64,000 bases of DNA from Gelatiniphilus marinus (GTDB lineage: Bacteria; Bacteroidota; Bacteroidia; Flavobacteriales; Flavobacteriaceae), in the NCBI RefSeq assembly GCF_042678305.1, contig NZ_JBHUDT010000004.1; one strand, written 5' to 3'. The notes under the pieces were generated by a model. It saw only the letters and a list, made by a program, of their open reading frames with translations. It did not search any database and was not told where the DNA came from. Shown here piece after piece: positions 41,827-50,335 of the stretch. Every line of letters starts with the position of its first letter. Position 1 is the stretch's first letter. The position numbers were made by a program, and so were the translations under genes.

Positions 41827-42834
41827 TTATTGCGCTTCCCGCATAAATTCCTCACATTTTTCAACCATATTTTTACTGCCGCAAACAAAGGGCACGCGTT
41901 GGTGCAATTCGGTGGGCTCAACATCCAATGTTCTTATAAAACCATCACTCGATTTTCCGTTGGCTTGTTCAGCCAAAAACGCCATAGGGTTACATTCATA
42001 AAGCAATCGTAGTTTCCCATTGGGGTTTTTAGAGCTTTGCGGATATAAATAAATGCCGCCTTTAATCATATTTCTATGAAAATCGGACACCAAAGAACCA
42101 ATATAACGCGAGGTGTACGGTCTGTCGCCTTCTTCTTGTTGGCAATACTTGATATAGTTTTTTATGCCCTGCGGAAAATGAATATAGTTCCCTTCATTTA
42201 CCGAATAAATATTCCCGTCTTCAGGAAATTGCATGTTGGGATGCGACAAATAAAAAGAACCAATGGCAGGGTTTAAGGTAAACCCGTTTACGCCATCTCC
42301 TGTGGTGTAAACTAGCATGGTTGATGTCCCGTAAACCACATACCCCGCAGCTACTTGCTGGCTTCCTTTTTGTAAAAAATCGGCTAAAGTAACCGGAGTT
42401 CCCACCGGAGTTACGCGTCTGTAAATTGAAAAAATAGTACCCACCGAAACATTAACGTCGATATTTGAAGAGCCATCTAACGGGTCGATTAAAACCACAT
42501 ATTTGTTTTGGTTGTTTTCATCTTGACTGTTAATCGAAATAAAATCGTCTTCTTCTTCACTGGCAATACCGCAAACAATGTTTCTTTTGGTTAGGGTTTG
42601 TATAAATTTTTCGTTCGCGTAAACATCTAATTTTTGCTGATCTTCACCTTGTATATTCGTATCGCCAACGGCACCAATAATATCAACTAAACCAGCTTTA
42701 TTAACTTCGTGATTTACTACCTTTGCCGCCAATCGTATGGAATTAATAAGTCGGGATAACTCGCCCGAACTATACTTAAACGATGTTTGATTTTCAATAA
42801 TAAACTCTCCTAAAGTTTGGTTTTTTCTAGTCAT
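41827..42834 (-). CDS. fbp: Fructose-1,6-bisphosphatase, class I
   Basis: I start at ATG 42834 (335 residues); the longer version from TTG at 42858 only adds HKQKTVF. The enzyme hydrolyses fructose 1,6-bisphosphate in gluconeogenesis. The metal-binding motif is clear in VVLIDPLDGSSNIDVNVSVG, and earlier GIASEEEDDF supplies acidic ligands. Substrate-binding regions include RYIGSLVSDFHRNMIKGGIY and KLRLLYECNPMAFLAEQANG. Length matches the class I family. It is monocistronic and convergent with the T9SS protein gene. Confidence 0.95.
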   Translation of the reverse strand: MTRKNQTLGEFIIENQTSFKYSSGELSRLINSIRLAAKVVNHEVNKAGLVDIIGAVGDTNIQGEDQQKLDVYANEKFIQTLTKRNIVCGIASEEEDDFISINSQDENNQNKYVVLIDPLDGSSNIDVNVSVGTIFSIYRRVTPVGTPVTLADFLQKGSQQVAAGYVVYGTSTMLVYTTGDGVNGFTLNPAIGSFYLSHPNMQFPEDGNIYSVNEGNYIHFPQGIKNYIKYCQQEEGDRPYTSRYIGSLVSDFHRNMIKGGIYLYPQSSKNPNGKLRLLYECNPMAFLAEQANGKSSDGFIRTLDVEPTELHQRVPFVCGSKNMVEKCEEFMREAQ

Positions 42835-42930
42835 GAAAACAGTTTTTTGTTTGTGCAAATATCTATTAATTTTTAACCAACTACAACGTTTTCGTAAAAG
42901 ATTAATGGGTTTATATATTTAACTTTAAAC

Positions 42931-42938
42931 TATATTTG
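42931..42938 (+). promoter_or_regulatory. TAnnTTTG promoter element for the GNAT gene at 42955
   Basis: TATATTTG, an exact consensus match, ends 16 nt before the ATG at 42955. It probably also serves the downstream aspartate kinase gene. Confidence 0.5.
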
Positions 42939-42954
42939 AATTTATTTTAACCCT

Positions 42955-43437
42955 ATGACTTACAAAATAAGAAACGCTACAGCGCACGATATGCCACAAG
43001 TGCTGCGTTTAATAAAAGAATTGGCGCTTTTTGAAAAAGAAGCTGATGCTGTTGAAGTAACTGTTGAAGAATTACAAAAAGACGGCTATGGAGAAAACCC
43101 GCAATTTCACTGTTTTGTTGCCGAAGTTGATAACCGTATTGAAGGCATCGCATTAGTGTATAATCGCTATTCGACATGGAAAGGAAAAGCCATTCATTTG
43201 GAAGATTTAATTGTTAACGAGAAAATGAGAGGCTCTGGTTTGGGCACCGCACTTTTAGATGAAGTGATAAAATACGCTTACCAATTAGGTGTAAAACGCG
43301 TTAATTGGGAAGTGCTGGATTGGAACGAACCTGCCATTGCATTTTACAAGAAAAAGGGCGCCGACGTTAAGCGCGATTGGTGTGTGGTGCATTTAAACGA
43401 ACAAGCTATAAAAGATTATATTTCGAAGTTAGGATAA
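42955..43437 (+). CDS. GNAT N-acetyltransferase, diamine/SAT-like
   Basis: The 160-residue acetyltransferase has the layout of spermidine/spermine or thialysine N-acetyltransferases: ATAHDMPQVLRLIKELALFE at the N-terminus, then WKGKAIHLEDLIVNEKMRGS with the acetyl-CoA loop RGSGLGTALL, and VLDWNEPAIAFYKKKGA. Substrate is likely a polyamine or amino-acid amine, by family analogy only. It precedes aspartate kinase by 23 nt and may be co-transcribed with it. Confidence 0.88.
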   Translation: MTYKIRNATAHDMPQVLRLIKELALFEKEADAVEVTVEELQKDGYGENPQFHCFVAEVDNRIEGIALVYNRYSTWKGKAIHLEDLIVNEKMRGSGLGTALLDEVIKYAYQLGVKRVNWEVLDWNEPAIAFYKKKGADVKRDWCVVHLNEQAIKDYISKLG

Positions 43438-43460
43438 ACCGTTATTAAGGGACTCAAAAC

Positions 43461-44711
43461 ATGCAAGTATTCAAATTTGGTGGCGCATCGGTTAAAGATG
43501 CCAATGGTGTAAAAAACTTAGCGGCGGTGTTGCAAAAAACAGGTTATAAAAACACCTTGATTGTGGTTTCGGCCATGGGCAAAACCACCAATGTCATGGA
43601 GTTGGTTTTAAAAAATTATTTTAATAATAAAGCCCAGTTACAAAGCTCAATTCAAGAGATTAAAAAGTTTCACAATCAAATTTTATTAGATTTATTTGAA
43701 GATGAAAACCATCCTGTTTTTAAAAAAATAAGCTTGTTTTTCGATGAGCTAAACAGCTTTTTAAAAACCAATAAATCGCCAGATTACAACTTTGTTTACG
43801 ACCAAACCGTTGGTTTTGGCGAGCTTATTTCAACTACAATCATCAGCGAATATTTAAACATTATTGGTATAAAAAACAATTGGATAGATGTTCGGAATCA
43901 AATAAAAACCGATAATTATTACAGGCGTGCCCATGTTAATTGGGTCGACACCCAACACTTAATTACCGCGCAATTCAACAAAAACGTTTTAAATATTACA
44001 CAGGGTTTTTTAGGAAGCGATGCCAATAATTTTACAACCACACTTGGTAGAGAAGGCAGCGATTATACCGCAGCCATTTACGCGTACTGCCTAAATGCTG
44101 AAAGTGTAACCATTTGGAAAGATGTTCCGGGTGTTTTAAACGCCGATCCACGGTATTTTGAAAACGCACAATTACTTAATAAAATATCGTATCGCGAAGC
44201 TATTGAATTGGCTTTTTACGGGGCTTCGGTTATTCATCCAAAAACATTACAGCCTTTACAAAGAAAGGAGATTCCGCTTTACGTAAAATCCTTTTTTAAT
44301 CCGGAACAAGATGGTACCATGGTTGGCAAAGACACCACTTTAGAGCCTATGATTCCTTGTTTTATCGTTAAAAAAAACCAAGTGCTTATTTCCCTATCGT
44401 CTTTAGATTTTTCGTACATTGTTGAAGATAATATCAGTGATATTTTCAAACTTTTGCACCAATATAAAATGAAGGTAGATGTGATTCAAAATTCGGCCAT
44501 CAGCTTTTCGGTTTGCGTGGATAATATTTATAACAATCTCGAAGAATTGTTACATCATTTAAAAGCAAAATTTAAAGTCACCTGCAACAAAAACGTATCG
44601 CTTTACACCATTCGGCATTATACCGATGGTGCTATTAAGCAAATTGAAACCGGTAAAACCGTGTTATTAAAACAATTAACACAAGAAACCATTCAAGTAG
44701 TAACTAAATAG
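43461..44711 (+). CDS. Aspartate kinase (monofunctional)
   Basis: This 416-residue enzyme phosphorylates aspartate, the first step towards lysine, threonine and methionine. It starts with the kinase motif VFKFGGASVKDANGVKNLA. GFLGSDANNFTTTLGREGSD and TIWKDVPGVLNADPR form the aspartate and ATP sites. ISYREAIELAFYGASVIHPK is another family signature. ACT-like regulatory segments follow from about 300. It lacks the homoserine dehydrogenase fusion of ThrA. Bacteroidota usually carry more than one aspartate kinase, so I do not assign a symbol. olsF follows after 22 nt. Confidence 0.92.
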   Translation: MQVFKFGGASVKDANGVKNLAAVLQKTGYKNTLIVVSAMGKTTNVMELVLKNYFNNKAQLQSSIQEIKKFHNQILLDLFEDENHPVFKKISLFFDELNSFLKTNKSPDYNFVYDQTVGFGELISTTIISEYLNIIGIKNNWIDVRNQIKTDNYYRRAHVNWVDTQHLITAQFNKNVLNITQGFLGSDANNFTTTLGREGSDYTAAIYAYCLNAESVTIWKDVPGVLNADPRYFENAQLLNKISYREAIELAFYGASVIHPKTLQPLQRKEIPLYVKSFFNPEQDGTMVGKDTTLEPMIPCFIVKKNQVLISLSSLDFSYIVEDNISDIFKLLHQYKMKVDVIQNSAISFSVCVDNIYNNLEELLHHLKAKFKVTCNKNVSLYTIRHYTDGAIKQIETGKTVLLKQLTQETIQVVTK

Positions 44712-44733
44712 TTTATTTAGTACATTTACACTC

Positions 44734-46563
44734 ATGACCAAACAACAAAATACAGGATTGGTAACCGCCAAAGAAGTAGCCAAAGCCATACAATTGGACA
44801 AGTATGGGTTTATTGGTACGTTTTTGGGTTGGGTTTTAATGAAACTGCTTAAAATATCTACACTCAACAAAATATACAATAGAAATAAGCATTTAAGCCA
44901 TTTGGAATTTCTGAATGGGATTTTGGATGAATTTCAAATAAAGTTTGAAATCCCCGAAGAAGACCTAAAACGCTTGCCAAAAGACGGTGCTTATATTACC
45001 GTATCCAATCATCCGCTTGGAGGCATTGATGGGATTTTACTTTTAAAATTAATGCTGGAACAACGCAGCGATTTCAAAATTATAGCCAATTTTCTGTTGC
45101 ATCGCATCGAGCCGATGAAACCGTATATTATGCCTGTAAATCCTTTTGAAGACCGGAAAGACGCCAAATCCAGTATAGCCGGTTTTAAAAACGCGATTCG
45201 CCATTTAAAGGATGGGCATCCGCTTGGTATTTTTCCAGCCGGAGAAGTTTCAACCTATCGCGATGGCAAATTGGTGGTGGATAAACCCTGGGAGGAAGCT
45301 GCCATGAAACTGGCGCAAAAAGCCGAAGTGCCCATTGTTCCTATTTATTTTCATGCCAAGAACAGCAAGTTGTTTTACAAGCTTTCTAAAATTAGCGATA
45401 CTTTTAGAACCGCAAAATTACCGTCGGAGCTTTTAACCCAAAAACGTCGGGTTATTAAAGTTCGAATTGGTAAAGCCATTTCGGTTAACGATCAAAAAGA
45501 ACACACAACCCTTGATGAATTTTCTGGATTTTTAAGACGAAAAACATATATGTTATCCAATGCTTTTGAGGATAAATCTAAGATTTTAGATAATATTTCA
45601 TCAACGTTAAAAGCCCCAAAAGTTCCTAAAAAAATAGTAACGCCAGTTGATTCGGAAACCATGATTTCTGAGGTTGAAGCCCTGAAAAACGAAGATTGCA
45701 GATTGTTAATAAGTAAAAATTACGAGGTGTATTTAGCGCCTGCCAAAAGTATCCCGAACATATTAAGGGAAATTGGTCGTTTAAGGGAAATCACGTTTCG
45801 CGAGGTGGGCGAAGGCACCAACGAATCTATCGATTTGGATGGTTTTGATACCTATTACCACCACATGTTTTTATGGGATAACGAAAGCAATTTAATTGCC
45901 GGTGCCTATAGAATGGGATTGGGTTCGCAGATTTTTGAACGCTACGGGATTGATGGTTTTTACTTGCAGGATTTATTTCGGTTTGAGCCCGAGTTGTACA
46001 AAATGATGAGCCAATCCATCGAAATGGGCCGTGCTTTCATCATAAAGGAATATCAACAAAAACCCATGCCCTTGTTTTTACTTTGGAAAGGTATTGTGCA
46101 CACCACATTGCGCTACCCCGAACACAAGTTTTTAATTGGTGGCGTTAGTATTAGTAATCAGTTTTCAAATTTCTCAAAATCGCTAATGATCGAGTTTATG
46201 AAATCGCATTATTACGACCCTTATATTGCGCAATATGTGCATCCCAAAAAAGAGTTTAAAGTAAAACTGAAAGACGCCGATAAAGAGTTTGTTTTTGATG
46301 AAACCGAAGCCGATTTAAACAAATTCGATAAAATAATTGATGAAGTAGAGCCAGGAGCCTTACGCTTACCGGTATTGCTAAAAAAATACATAAAACAAAA
46401 TGCCAAACTTGTAGCTTTTAATGTAGATCCTTTATTTAACAACTCTGTTGATGGACTTATGTACATTAAAATTGCCGACTTGCCAGAAAGCACCGTACGC
46501 CCCGTTATGGAAGAGTTTCAAGCCGAATTGGAACGAAAGTTTATGGAGAATAATGGGAGTTAA
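44734..46563 (+). CDS. olsF: OlsF-type bifunctional acyltransferase (amino-acid lipid synthesis)
   Basis: A 609-residue two-domain enzyme. The N-terminal part (about 1-290) is a lysophospholipid-acyltransferase-like domain with YITVSNHPLGGIDGILLLKL and LGIFPAGEVSTYRDGK. The C-terminal part (about 310-600) is an OlsB-like GNAT/hemolysin domain with FREVGEGTNESIDLDGFDTY and DLFRFEPELYKMMSQSIEMG. OlsF enzymes studied in Serratia and Flavobacterium johnsoniae perform both acylations of ornithine-lipid synthesis. The His-Asp active-site spacing here is H-x5-D rather than the classic H-x4-D. The stop codon overlaps that of the convergent arsC. Acyl acceptor could be ornithine or glycine. Confidence 0.88.
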   Translation: MTKQQNTGLVTAKEVAKAIQLDKYGFIGTFLGWVLMKLLKISTLNKIYNRNKHLSHLEFLNGILDEFQIKFEIPEEDLKRLPKDGAYITVSNHPLGGIDGILLLKLMLEQRSDFKIIANFLLHRIEPMKPYIMPVNPFEDRKDAKSSIAGFKNAIRHLKDGHPLGIFPAGEVSTYRDGKLVVDKPWEEAAMKLAQKAEVPIVPIYFHAKNSKLFYKLSKISDTFRTAKLPSELLTQKRRVIKVRIGKAISVNDQKEHTTLDEFSGFLRRKTYMLSNAFEDKSKILDNISSTLKAPKVPKKIVTPVDSETMISEVEALKNEDCRLLISKNYEVYLAPAKSIPNILREIGRLREITFREVGEGTNESIDLDGFDTYYHHMFLWDNESNLIAGAYRMGLGSQIFERYGIDGFYLQDLFRFEPELYKMMSQSIEMGRAFIIKEYQQKPMPLFLLWKGIVHTTLRYPEHKFLIGGVSISNQFSNFSKSLMIEFMKSHYYDPYIAQYVHPKKEFKVKLKDADKEFVFDETEADLNKFDKIIDEVEPGALRLPVLLKKYIKQNAKLVAFNVDPLFNNSVDGLMYIKIADLPESTVRPVMEEFQAELERKFMENNGS

Positions 46564-46985
46564 CGCAAGTGATATTCCTCAACAAATTCCTTAAAATATC
46601 CCTTAATTTCTTCTCTTGCTTTTAAAAACGCTGTATGTTTTTCCTCGTCAGTCCCCACAACTTTTGAGGGATCGAAAAAATTATGGTGCAACCGTTTTGC
46701 GTTTTTACTTGGGATGTACGGGCAGTTTTCATTGGCATGATCGCAAACCGTAATAATATAATCGAAATCTACATCGGCGTACTCATCAACATGGTTTGAG
46801 GTGTGATGATCTATATTTAAACCATCTTCTTTCATAATGGCTAAAGCACCAGGATTTAATCCGTGGGTTTCAATACCTGCACTGTATATATTGTAGGATC
46901 GATTATTTAAAAAATGATTCAAATAACCATGTGCCATTTGGCTTCGGCACGAATTTCCTGTGCATAATACTAGAATGTTTTTCAT
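46560..46985 (-). CDS. arsC: Arsenate reductase, thioredoxin-coupled LMW-phosphatase type
   Basis: This 141-residue enzyme of the low-molecular-weight phosphatase fold has the C-x5-R loop CTGNSCRSQMA (C8, R14). The cysteine pair C81 and C88 (VCDHANENCPY) corresponds to C82 and C89 of the Staphylococcus pI258 and Bacillus enzymes. All three redox cysteines are present, so it should reduce arsenate to arsenite with thioredoxin. It lies 45 nt downstream of an ArsR-type regulator on the same strand. No arsenite pump (Acr3, ArsB) is present in the window. Confidence 0.9.
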   Translation of the reverse strand: MKNILVLCTGNSCRSQMAHGYLNHFLNNRSYNIYSAGIETHGLNPGALAIMKEDGLNIDHHTSNHVDEYADVDFDYIITVCDHANENCPYIPSKNAKRLHHNFFDPSKVVGTDEEKHTAFLKAREEIKGYFKEFVEEYHLR

Positions 46986-47030
46986 TTGAAAAGTGTTCTT
47001 TTTTCATTTCCGTGAAAGCGAAAAAATTAT

Positions 47031-47354
47031 TTAACAACAATTAGATTTTGTTTTATTAAAAAAAGCGGTTACCAACATTTGAAATTCTTCAAACCGTTCT
47101 ATATTAATCCGATAGCTTTTATTTTTGCCTTTAAAAATTACTTTTAAAAGTCCTTCATTGCCAATAACCGTTAAATGTTGCGAGATGGTGGGCTGGGACA
47201 AACCTATTTCATCTACAAGGTCGTTACATATACATCCATCCTGTTGGCTAATGTATTTTAAAATCGCTACACGAGCAGGGTGTGCAAAAACCTTACTGAT
47301 TCTAGCAATTTGATTAGTGTTTTCTGTATGTAAATTAAGTTTTGAAATACCCAT
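47031..47354 (-). CDS. arsR: ArsR/SmtB family metalloregulator
   Basis: I take ATG at 47354 (107 residues); the longer version starts at a TTG inside the operator palindrome. The winged helix is clear: ISKVFAHPARVAILKYISQQ, then DEIGLSQPTISQHLTVIGNE as the recognition helix, and LLKVIFKGKNKSYRINIE as the wing. A Cys pair (GCICNDL) is where ArsR proteins bind arsenite. The C-terminal CC could add ligands. It represses until metalloid binds. It is first in an operon with arsC and is probably autoregulated. Confidence 0.9.
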   Translation of the reverse strand: MGISKLNLHTENTNQIARISKVFAHPARVAILKYISQQDGCICNDLVDEIGLSQPTISQHLTVIGNEGLLKVIFKGKNKSYRINIERFEEFQMLVTAFFNKTKSNCC

Positions 47355-47377
47355 TTTGATATTTTTATTATCGTAAT

Positions 47378-47393
47378 ATTGCAATATTGCAAT
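47378..47393. promoter_or_regulatory. Perfect 16-bp palindrome, probable ArsR operator
   Basis: ATTGCAATATTGCAAT equals its own reverse complement. It lies 23 nt upstream of the arsR ATG, where an autoregulatory ArsR site is expected. Confidence 0.65.
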
Positions 47394-47404
47394 GTTGTGA
47401 TTTT

Positions 47405-47440
47405 AAAAAAAAGCCAGGACTCAAATCCCTAGCTTTTTTT
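47405..47440 (-). terminator. Terminator of the TM2-protein gene
   Basis: On the minus strand AAAAAAGCTAGG pairs with CCTGGCTTTTTT, 12 bp with one U-G wobble and a 9-nt loop, ending in a T run. It starts 7 nt after the stop at 47447 and insulates arsR. Confidence 0.75.
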
Positions 47441-47446
47441 AGGGAT

Positions 47447-47914
47447 TTAAAACCAAGGTTTTCTGCCTACTTGGTATGTGTTATAAAACTCCTCATCGGA
47501 TTTTGTTAAATAAATAATACCTTCAACAAGGCCAATAATTGGAGCTATATAAATTGTTAAAGCACCAATAACAACACAAAACAACGGAATGGATATTAAA
47601 GTTATGCCTAATAATATCATCCCTTCTTTTTGGTAGCCTAAAATAAATTTATGTACGCCAAAAGCCCCAAAAAGTATTCCTAGGATTCCTGCTAAAACTT
47701 TTTTGTTTTCACCTGTTACATTTTCAAAAGTTTCTTTGGCGCTATCTGCAAATTCAGATGCTGTTTCTTTGGCTTCTTCAGCAATTTTTTTGGCTTTATC
47801 TTTGGCATCGTCGGCTATATCTTCTGCTTTATCGGCAGCTTTTTTTGCGCCTTCTTTGGCATCGCCTAGCATGTCGTTTAGGTCGTCGCTTAAATTTTTG
47901 TTATCGTCAGACAT
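47447..47914 (-). CDS. TM2-domain membrane protein with amphipathic N-terminal repeats
   Basis: The 155-residue protein has two parts. Residues 10-68 are Ala/Lys/Asp/Glu-rich with an 11-residue rhythm (DAKEGAKKAADKAEDIADDA, DKAKKIAEEAKETASEFADS), like LEA or apolipoprotein-type amphipathic helices. Residues 72-150 form a TM2 domain of two transmembrane helices (GILGILFGAFGVHKFILGYQ, then LISIPLFCVVIGALTIYIAP). The helix probably lies on or near the membrane surface. Function is unknown; a stress-protection role is only suggested by composition. Confidence 0.82.
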   Translation of the reverse strand: MSDDNKNLSDDLNDMLGDAKEGAKKAADKAEDIADDAKDKAKKIAEEAKETASEFADSAKETFENVTGENKKVLAGILGILFGAFGVHKFILGYQKEGMILLGITLISIPLFCVVIGALTIYIAPIIGLVEGIIYLTKSDEEFYNTYQVGRKPWF

Positions 47915-47939
47915 TTTTATTTATATTTTTGGTTAAACC

Positions 47940-47947
47940 CAAAGTTA
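47940..47947 (-). promoter_or_regulatory. TAnnTTTG promoter element for the TM2 gene
   Basis: The minus strand reads TAACTTTG, an exact consensus match, ending 25 nt upstream of the ATG at 47914. Confidence 0.5.
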
Positions 47948-48026
47948 ATAAAATTATACATTATTAACTATTTCTTAAACTATAAGTATATAAAAGAATT
48001 GCTACAAATCACTTTTAGAGAATAAA

Positions 48027-48791
48027 TCATCTAAACAACATAATAACACCGCCTATAGCTGTAACAATTAAAATAAAGCGCCTGTAATTAATATTTGAAA
48101 TTAACTTTACCATATAAGCGCCTAAGAAAAACCCAATAATAACTGTTGGAATTAAAACCGAATTTAAAACCAAAGACTCTAAAGTTACCGTTTTCCAAAT
48201 AAAAATATGAAAAGGTAGTTTAAATACGTTTATAATGAAAAACAACCAAGCGGCGGTACCAATAAATTCATTTTTAGGAAATCGCATGGCTAAAAAATAA
48301 ATATTTGAAATTGGGCCAGCTAAATTACCTATCATAGTTGTAAAGCCGGCCAAAAACCCGGTGCCCGTTGAAAACAATTTATGGGTTGGCACTTTGTTAG
48401 ATTTTTTGTTTTCTGTATAAAACATTATAGTAACAGAACCTATTATTATGATTGCCATGAGCCTTTTAAAAAGGATTTCGGAAATACCATTACCCACCCA
48501 TACGCCCACTAAAACACCAACAATCATCCAAGGGATTAGCTTTTTTATAATATGCCATTGCGCATGCCTATTATAATAAATAACAGCAAAGATATCGGCA
48601 AAAATTAACAGGGGAAGCAGAATGCCGGTCGATGTTTTTTCGCCAAAAACAAAAGCGAGAATTACAACTATAACAATACCAATTCCTTTAATTCCTGATT
48701 TAGATAAACCCAATAAAAAAGCAGCAAAACCAATAGCTATATATTGTAATGCAGTTAAATTAAATGAGTGTAGTATTTCTAAATAAGCCAA
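48027..48791 (-). CDS. TauE/SafE family membrane exporter
   Basis: This 254-residue protein has about eight transmembrane segments with the TauE/SafE duplicated pattern: YIAIGFAAFLLGLSKSGIKG at the N-terminus and GFLAGFTTMIGNLAGPISNI in the middle. The family exports sulfite, sulfoacetate or other organic anions; the substrate here is unknown. The start appears to be TTG at 48791, since no in-frame ATG lies between the upstream stop and the first membrane helix. It is separated from its neighbours by 50-110 nt. Confidence 0.85.
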   Translation of the reverse strand: MAYLEILHSFNLTALQYIAIGFAAFLLGLSKSGIKGIGIVIVVILAFVFGEKTSTGILLPLLIFADIFAVIYYNRHAQWHIIKKLIPWMIVGVLVGVWVGNGISEILFKRLMAIIIIGSVTIMFYTENKKSNKVPTHKLFSTGTGFLAGFTTMIGNLAGPISNIYFLAMRFPKNEFIGTAAWLFFIINVFKLPFHIFIWKTVTLESLVLNSVLIPTVIIGFFLGAYMVKLISNINYRRFILIVTAIGGVIMLFR

Positions 48792-48840
48792 TTTAGTTTT
48801 TGGTTGTTGGCTGTTGGTTGTTAAAAAAAGTAACTATGAC

Positions 48841-49227
48841 TTATAAAAATGCGCTATCGATAGGTTCCCAAAGCTCTATTTTGTTACCATCGTTATCTAA
48901 AATCCAGCCAAATTTTCCGTATTCGTATTCTTCTACTTCGCCTACAATGGTTACGCCTTCTGCTTTTAAAACTTTAAGTAATTCATGCAAATTTTCAACT
49001 CTGTAATTAAACATAAAGTCTTTTTTTGATGGCTCGTAGTATTTTGTGTTTTCAGAAAAAGGACTCCATTGCGTTGAGCAATCGTTGCCTGCTTTGTCTT
49101 TCCACCAAAAGGTGCAACCGTAATCATCGGTATTAAAACCTAAATGCTTTTTGTACCAATTTTTAGTTTCTTTTGGGTTTTTTGTTTTAAAAAACAAACC
49201 GCCTATTCCTGTTACTCGATTTTTCAT
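48841..49227 (-). CDS. VOC (glyoxalase-fold) family protein
   Basis: A 128-residue single-domain VOC protein: RVTGIGGLFFKTKNPKETKN, WYKKHLGFNTDDYG, FMFNYRVENLHELLKVLKAE and GWILDNDGNKIELWEP. The typical metal-ligand position at the end of the last strand (E in IELWEP) is present. Such proteins include glyoxalases, dioxygenases and resistance proteins; nothing here picks one. It follows the DUF1801 gene by 39 nt on the same strand. Confidence 0.85.
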   Translation of the reverse strand: MKNRVTGIGGLFFKTKNPKETKNWYKKHLGFNTDDYGCTFWWKDKAGNDCSTQWSPFSENTKYYEPSKKDFMFNYRVENLHELLKVLKAEGVTIVGEVEEYEYGKFGWILDNDGNKIELWEPIDSAFL

Positions 49228-49266
49228 AAAATTTAGTTTTTATTAATTTCCGCGAAAGCGAAAACC

Positions 49267-49722
49267 TTATTTTTTTATTGCGCTTTCATAAATATCTATC
49301 CATTGTTTACAGGTCATTTTTCTGGTTAGTTCGCCAATTAAATCAAACGGAATGTCATCCATTTTTTTAAATCGGATACAACTTTTTCCCATATCTAATT
49401 TTCGTTTACAATGTTTTGGATATTCGTTTACAAACCAATCGTGCAATTCTTTTTTGGCGTAAATTCCGCTGTGGTATAAATTAACCGAATTTTTCTGCGA
49501 TGCAAAACTCATAAAAGGCAAAGGTGTTTTGGGGTCGCAATGGTACCCATTGGGATATACCGAATGGGGTACATAGTACCCAATCATTTTATAAATAATG
49601 CCTTCTTCAAAACCCTTTGGTAAATTATCATTAACTACTTTTCGTAATTTTTTTAAAGTGTCTTGCCGCTCTTCGGGTACTTGACTTATATAATCTTCTG
49701 GTGATGTGGCGTGGTATTGCAT
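49267..49722 (-). CDS. DUF1801 family protein
   Basis: The 151-residue protein matches the DUF1801 (YdhG-like) fold: SPEDYISQVPEERQDTLKKL, KGFEEGIIYKMIGYYVPHSV, PFMSFASQKNSVNLYHSGIY and GKSCIRFKKMDDIPFDLIGE. Members are small cytoplasmic proteins of unknown function. It lies 10 nt after the DUF4199 gene and is probably co-transcribed with it. Confidence 0.85.
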   Translation of the reverse strand: MQYHATSPEDYISQVPEERQDTLKKLRKVVNDNLPKGFEEGIIYKMIGYYVPHSVYPNGYHCDPKTPLPFMSFASQKNSVNLYHSGIYAKKELHDWFVNEYPKHCKRKLDMGKSCIRFKKMDDIPFDLIGELTRKMTCKQWIDIYESAIKK

Positions 49723-49732
49723 AGTTATATTT

Positions 49733-50239
49733 TTATTTGCGTTGAAGTATTAATGCTGAAATTAATGAGATAATAAATCCTAAAATTACTACTGAAGCAA
49801 ACATTATAAAAGCCATAAAACTTGGGCTGCCATAATCTTTAATTTGCTGGGTGAGTTCTGCGGTTTTAACTTTTAATTCTTCGGGAGGCAAGGTTGTTTC
49901 CATTTTTTTTATGGAATACTCTAAGTATTGGCTTGCAAAATCCGGGTTTATTTGAGTGGTGTAAATATAATCGAACAAAGCAACCCCAACAGCTGCGAAC
50001 AATGCGATAAGCATTCCTACTGCAATGGCTTTCACTAAAGATACTTTTCCGTTATTTACTTTATCGCGGTAGTGTTTAATTCCGAAAAAAACAAATAACA
50101 AAGAAAGAATCATGGCGGTGTAGCCAATAAGCTCTCCATAGTCATAATCTACCTCCATGCCTAACAAGAAGGGTGCTCCAAAAAATAGAAACCCACTTAT
50201 TAATGCATAAATGCCGTACTTAATTACTGTACTTTTCAT
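49733..50239 (-). CDS. DUF4199 family membrane protein
   Basis: This 168-residue protein has four hydrophobic segments (IKYGIYALISGFLFFGAPFL, IGYTAMILSLLFVFFGIKHY, AIAVGMLIALFAAVGVALFD, FMAFIMFASVVILGFIISLI), the DUF4199 layout that is common in Bacteroidota and has no known role. A motif shared with the VOC gene upstream (50294-50309) lies 55 nt before its ATG. It is first in a unit with DUF1801. Confidence 0.83.
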   Translation of the reverse strand: MKSTVIKYGIYALISGFLFFGAPFLLGMEVDYDYGELIGYTAMILSLLFVFFGIKHYRDKVNNGKVSLVKAIAVGMLIALFAAVGVALFDYIYTTQINPDFASQYLEYSIKKMETTLPPEELKVKTAELTQQIKDYGSPSFMAFIMFASVVILGFIISLISALILQRK

Positions 50240-50293
50240 TATTTATTATGTATTTATTAGTTAACCCAAAGTAGTGGTGTAAGAAGAAATGAA

Positions 50294-50309
50294 GCTCATA
50301 CTAAAGTGC
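50294..50309 (-). promoter_or_regulatory. Shared motif copy A, upstream of DUF4199
   Basis: GCTCATACTAAAGTGC lies 55 nt upstream of the DUF4199 ATG. It matches GCTCGTACTAAAGTAC at 50766-50781 at 14 of 16 positions. Confidence 0.45.
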
Positions 50310-50335
50310 TAAATTGCTCATCCTTTAGCATAAAA

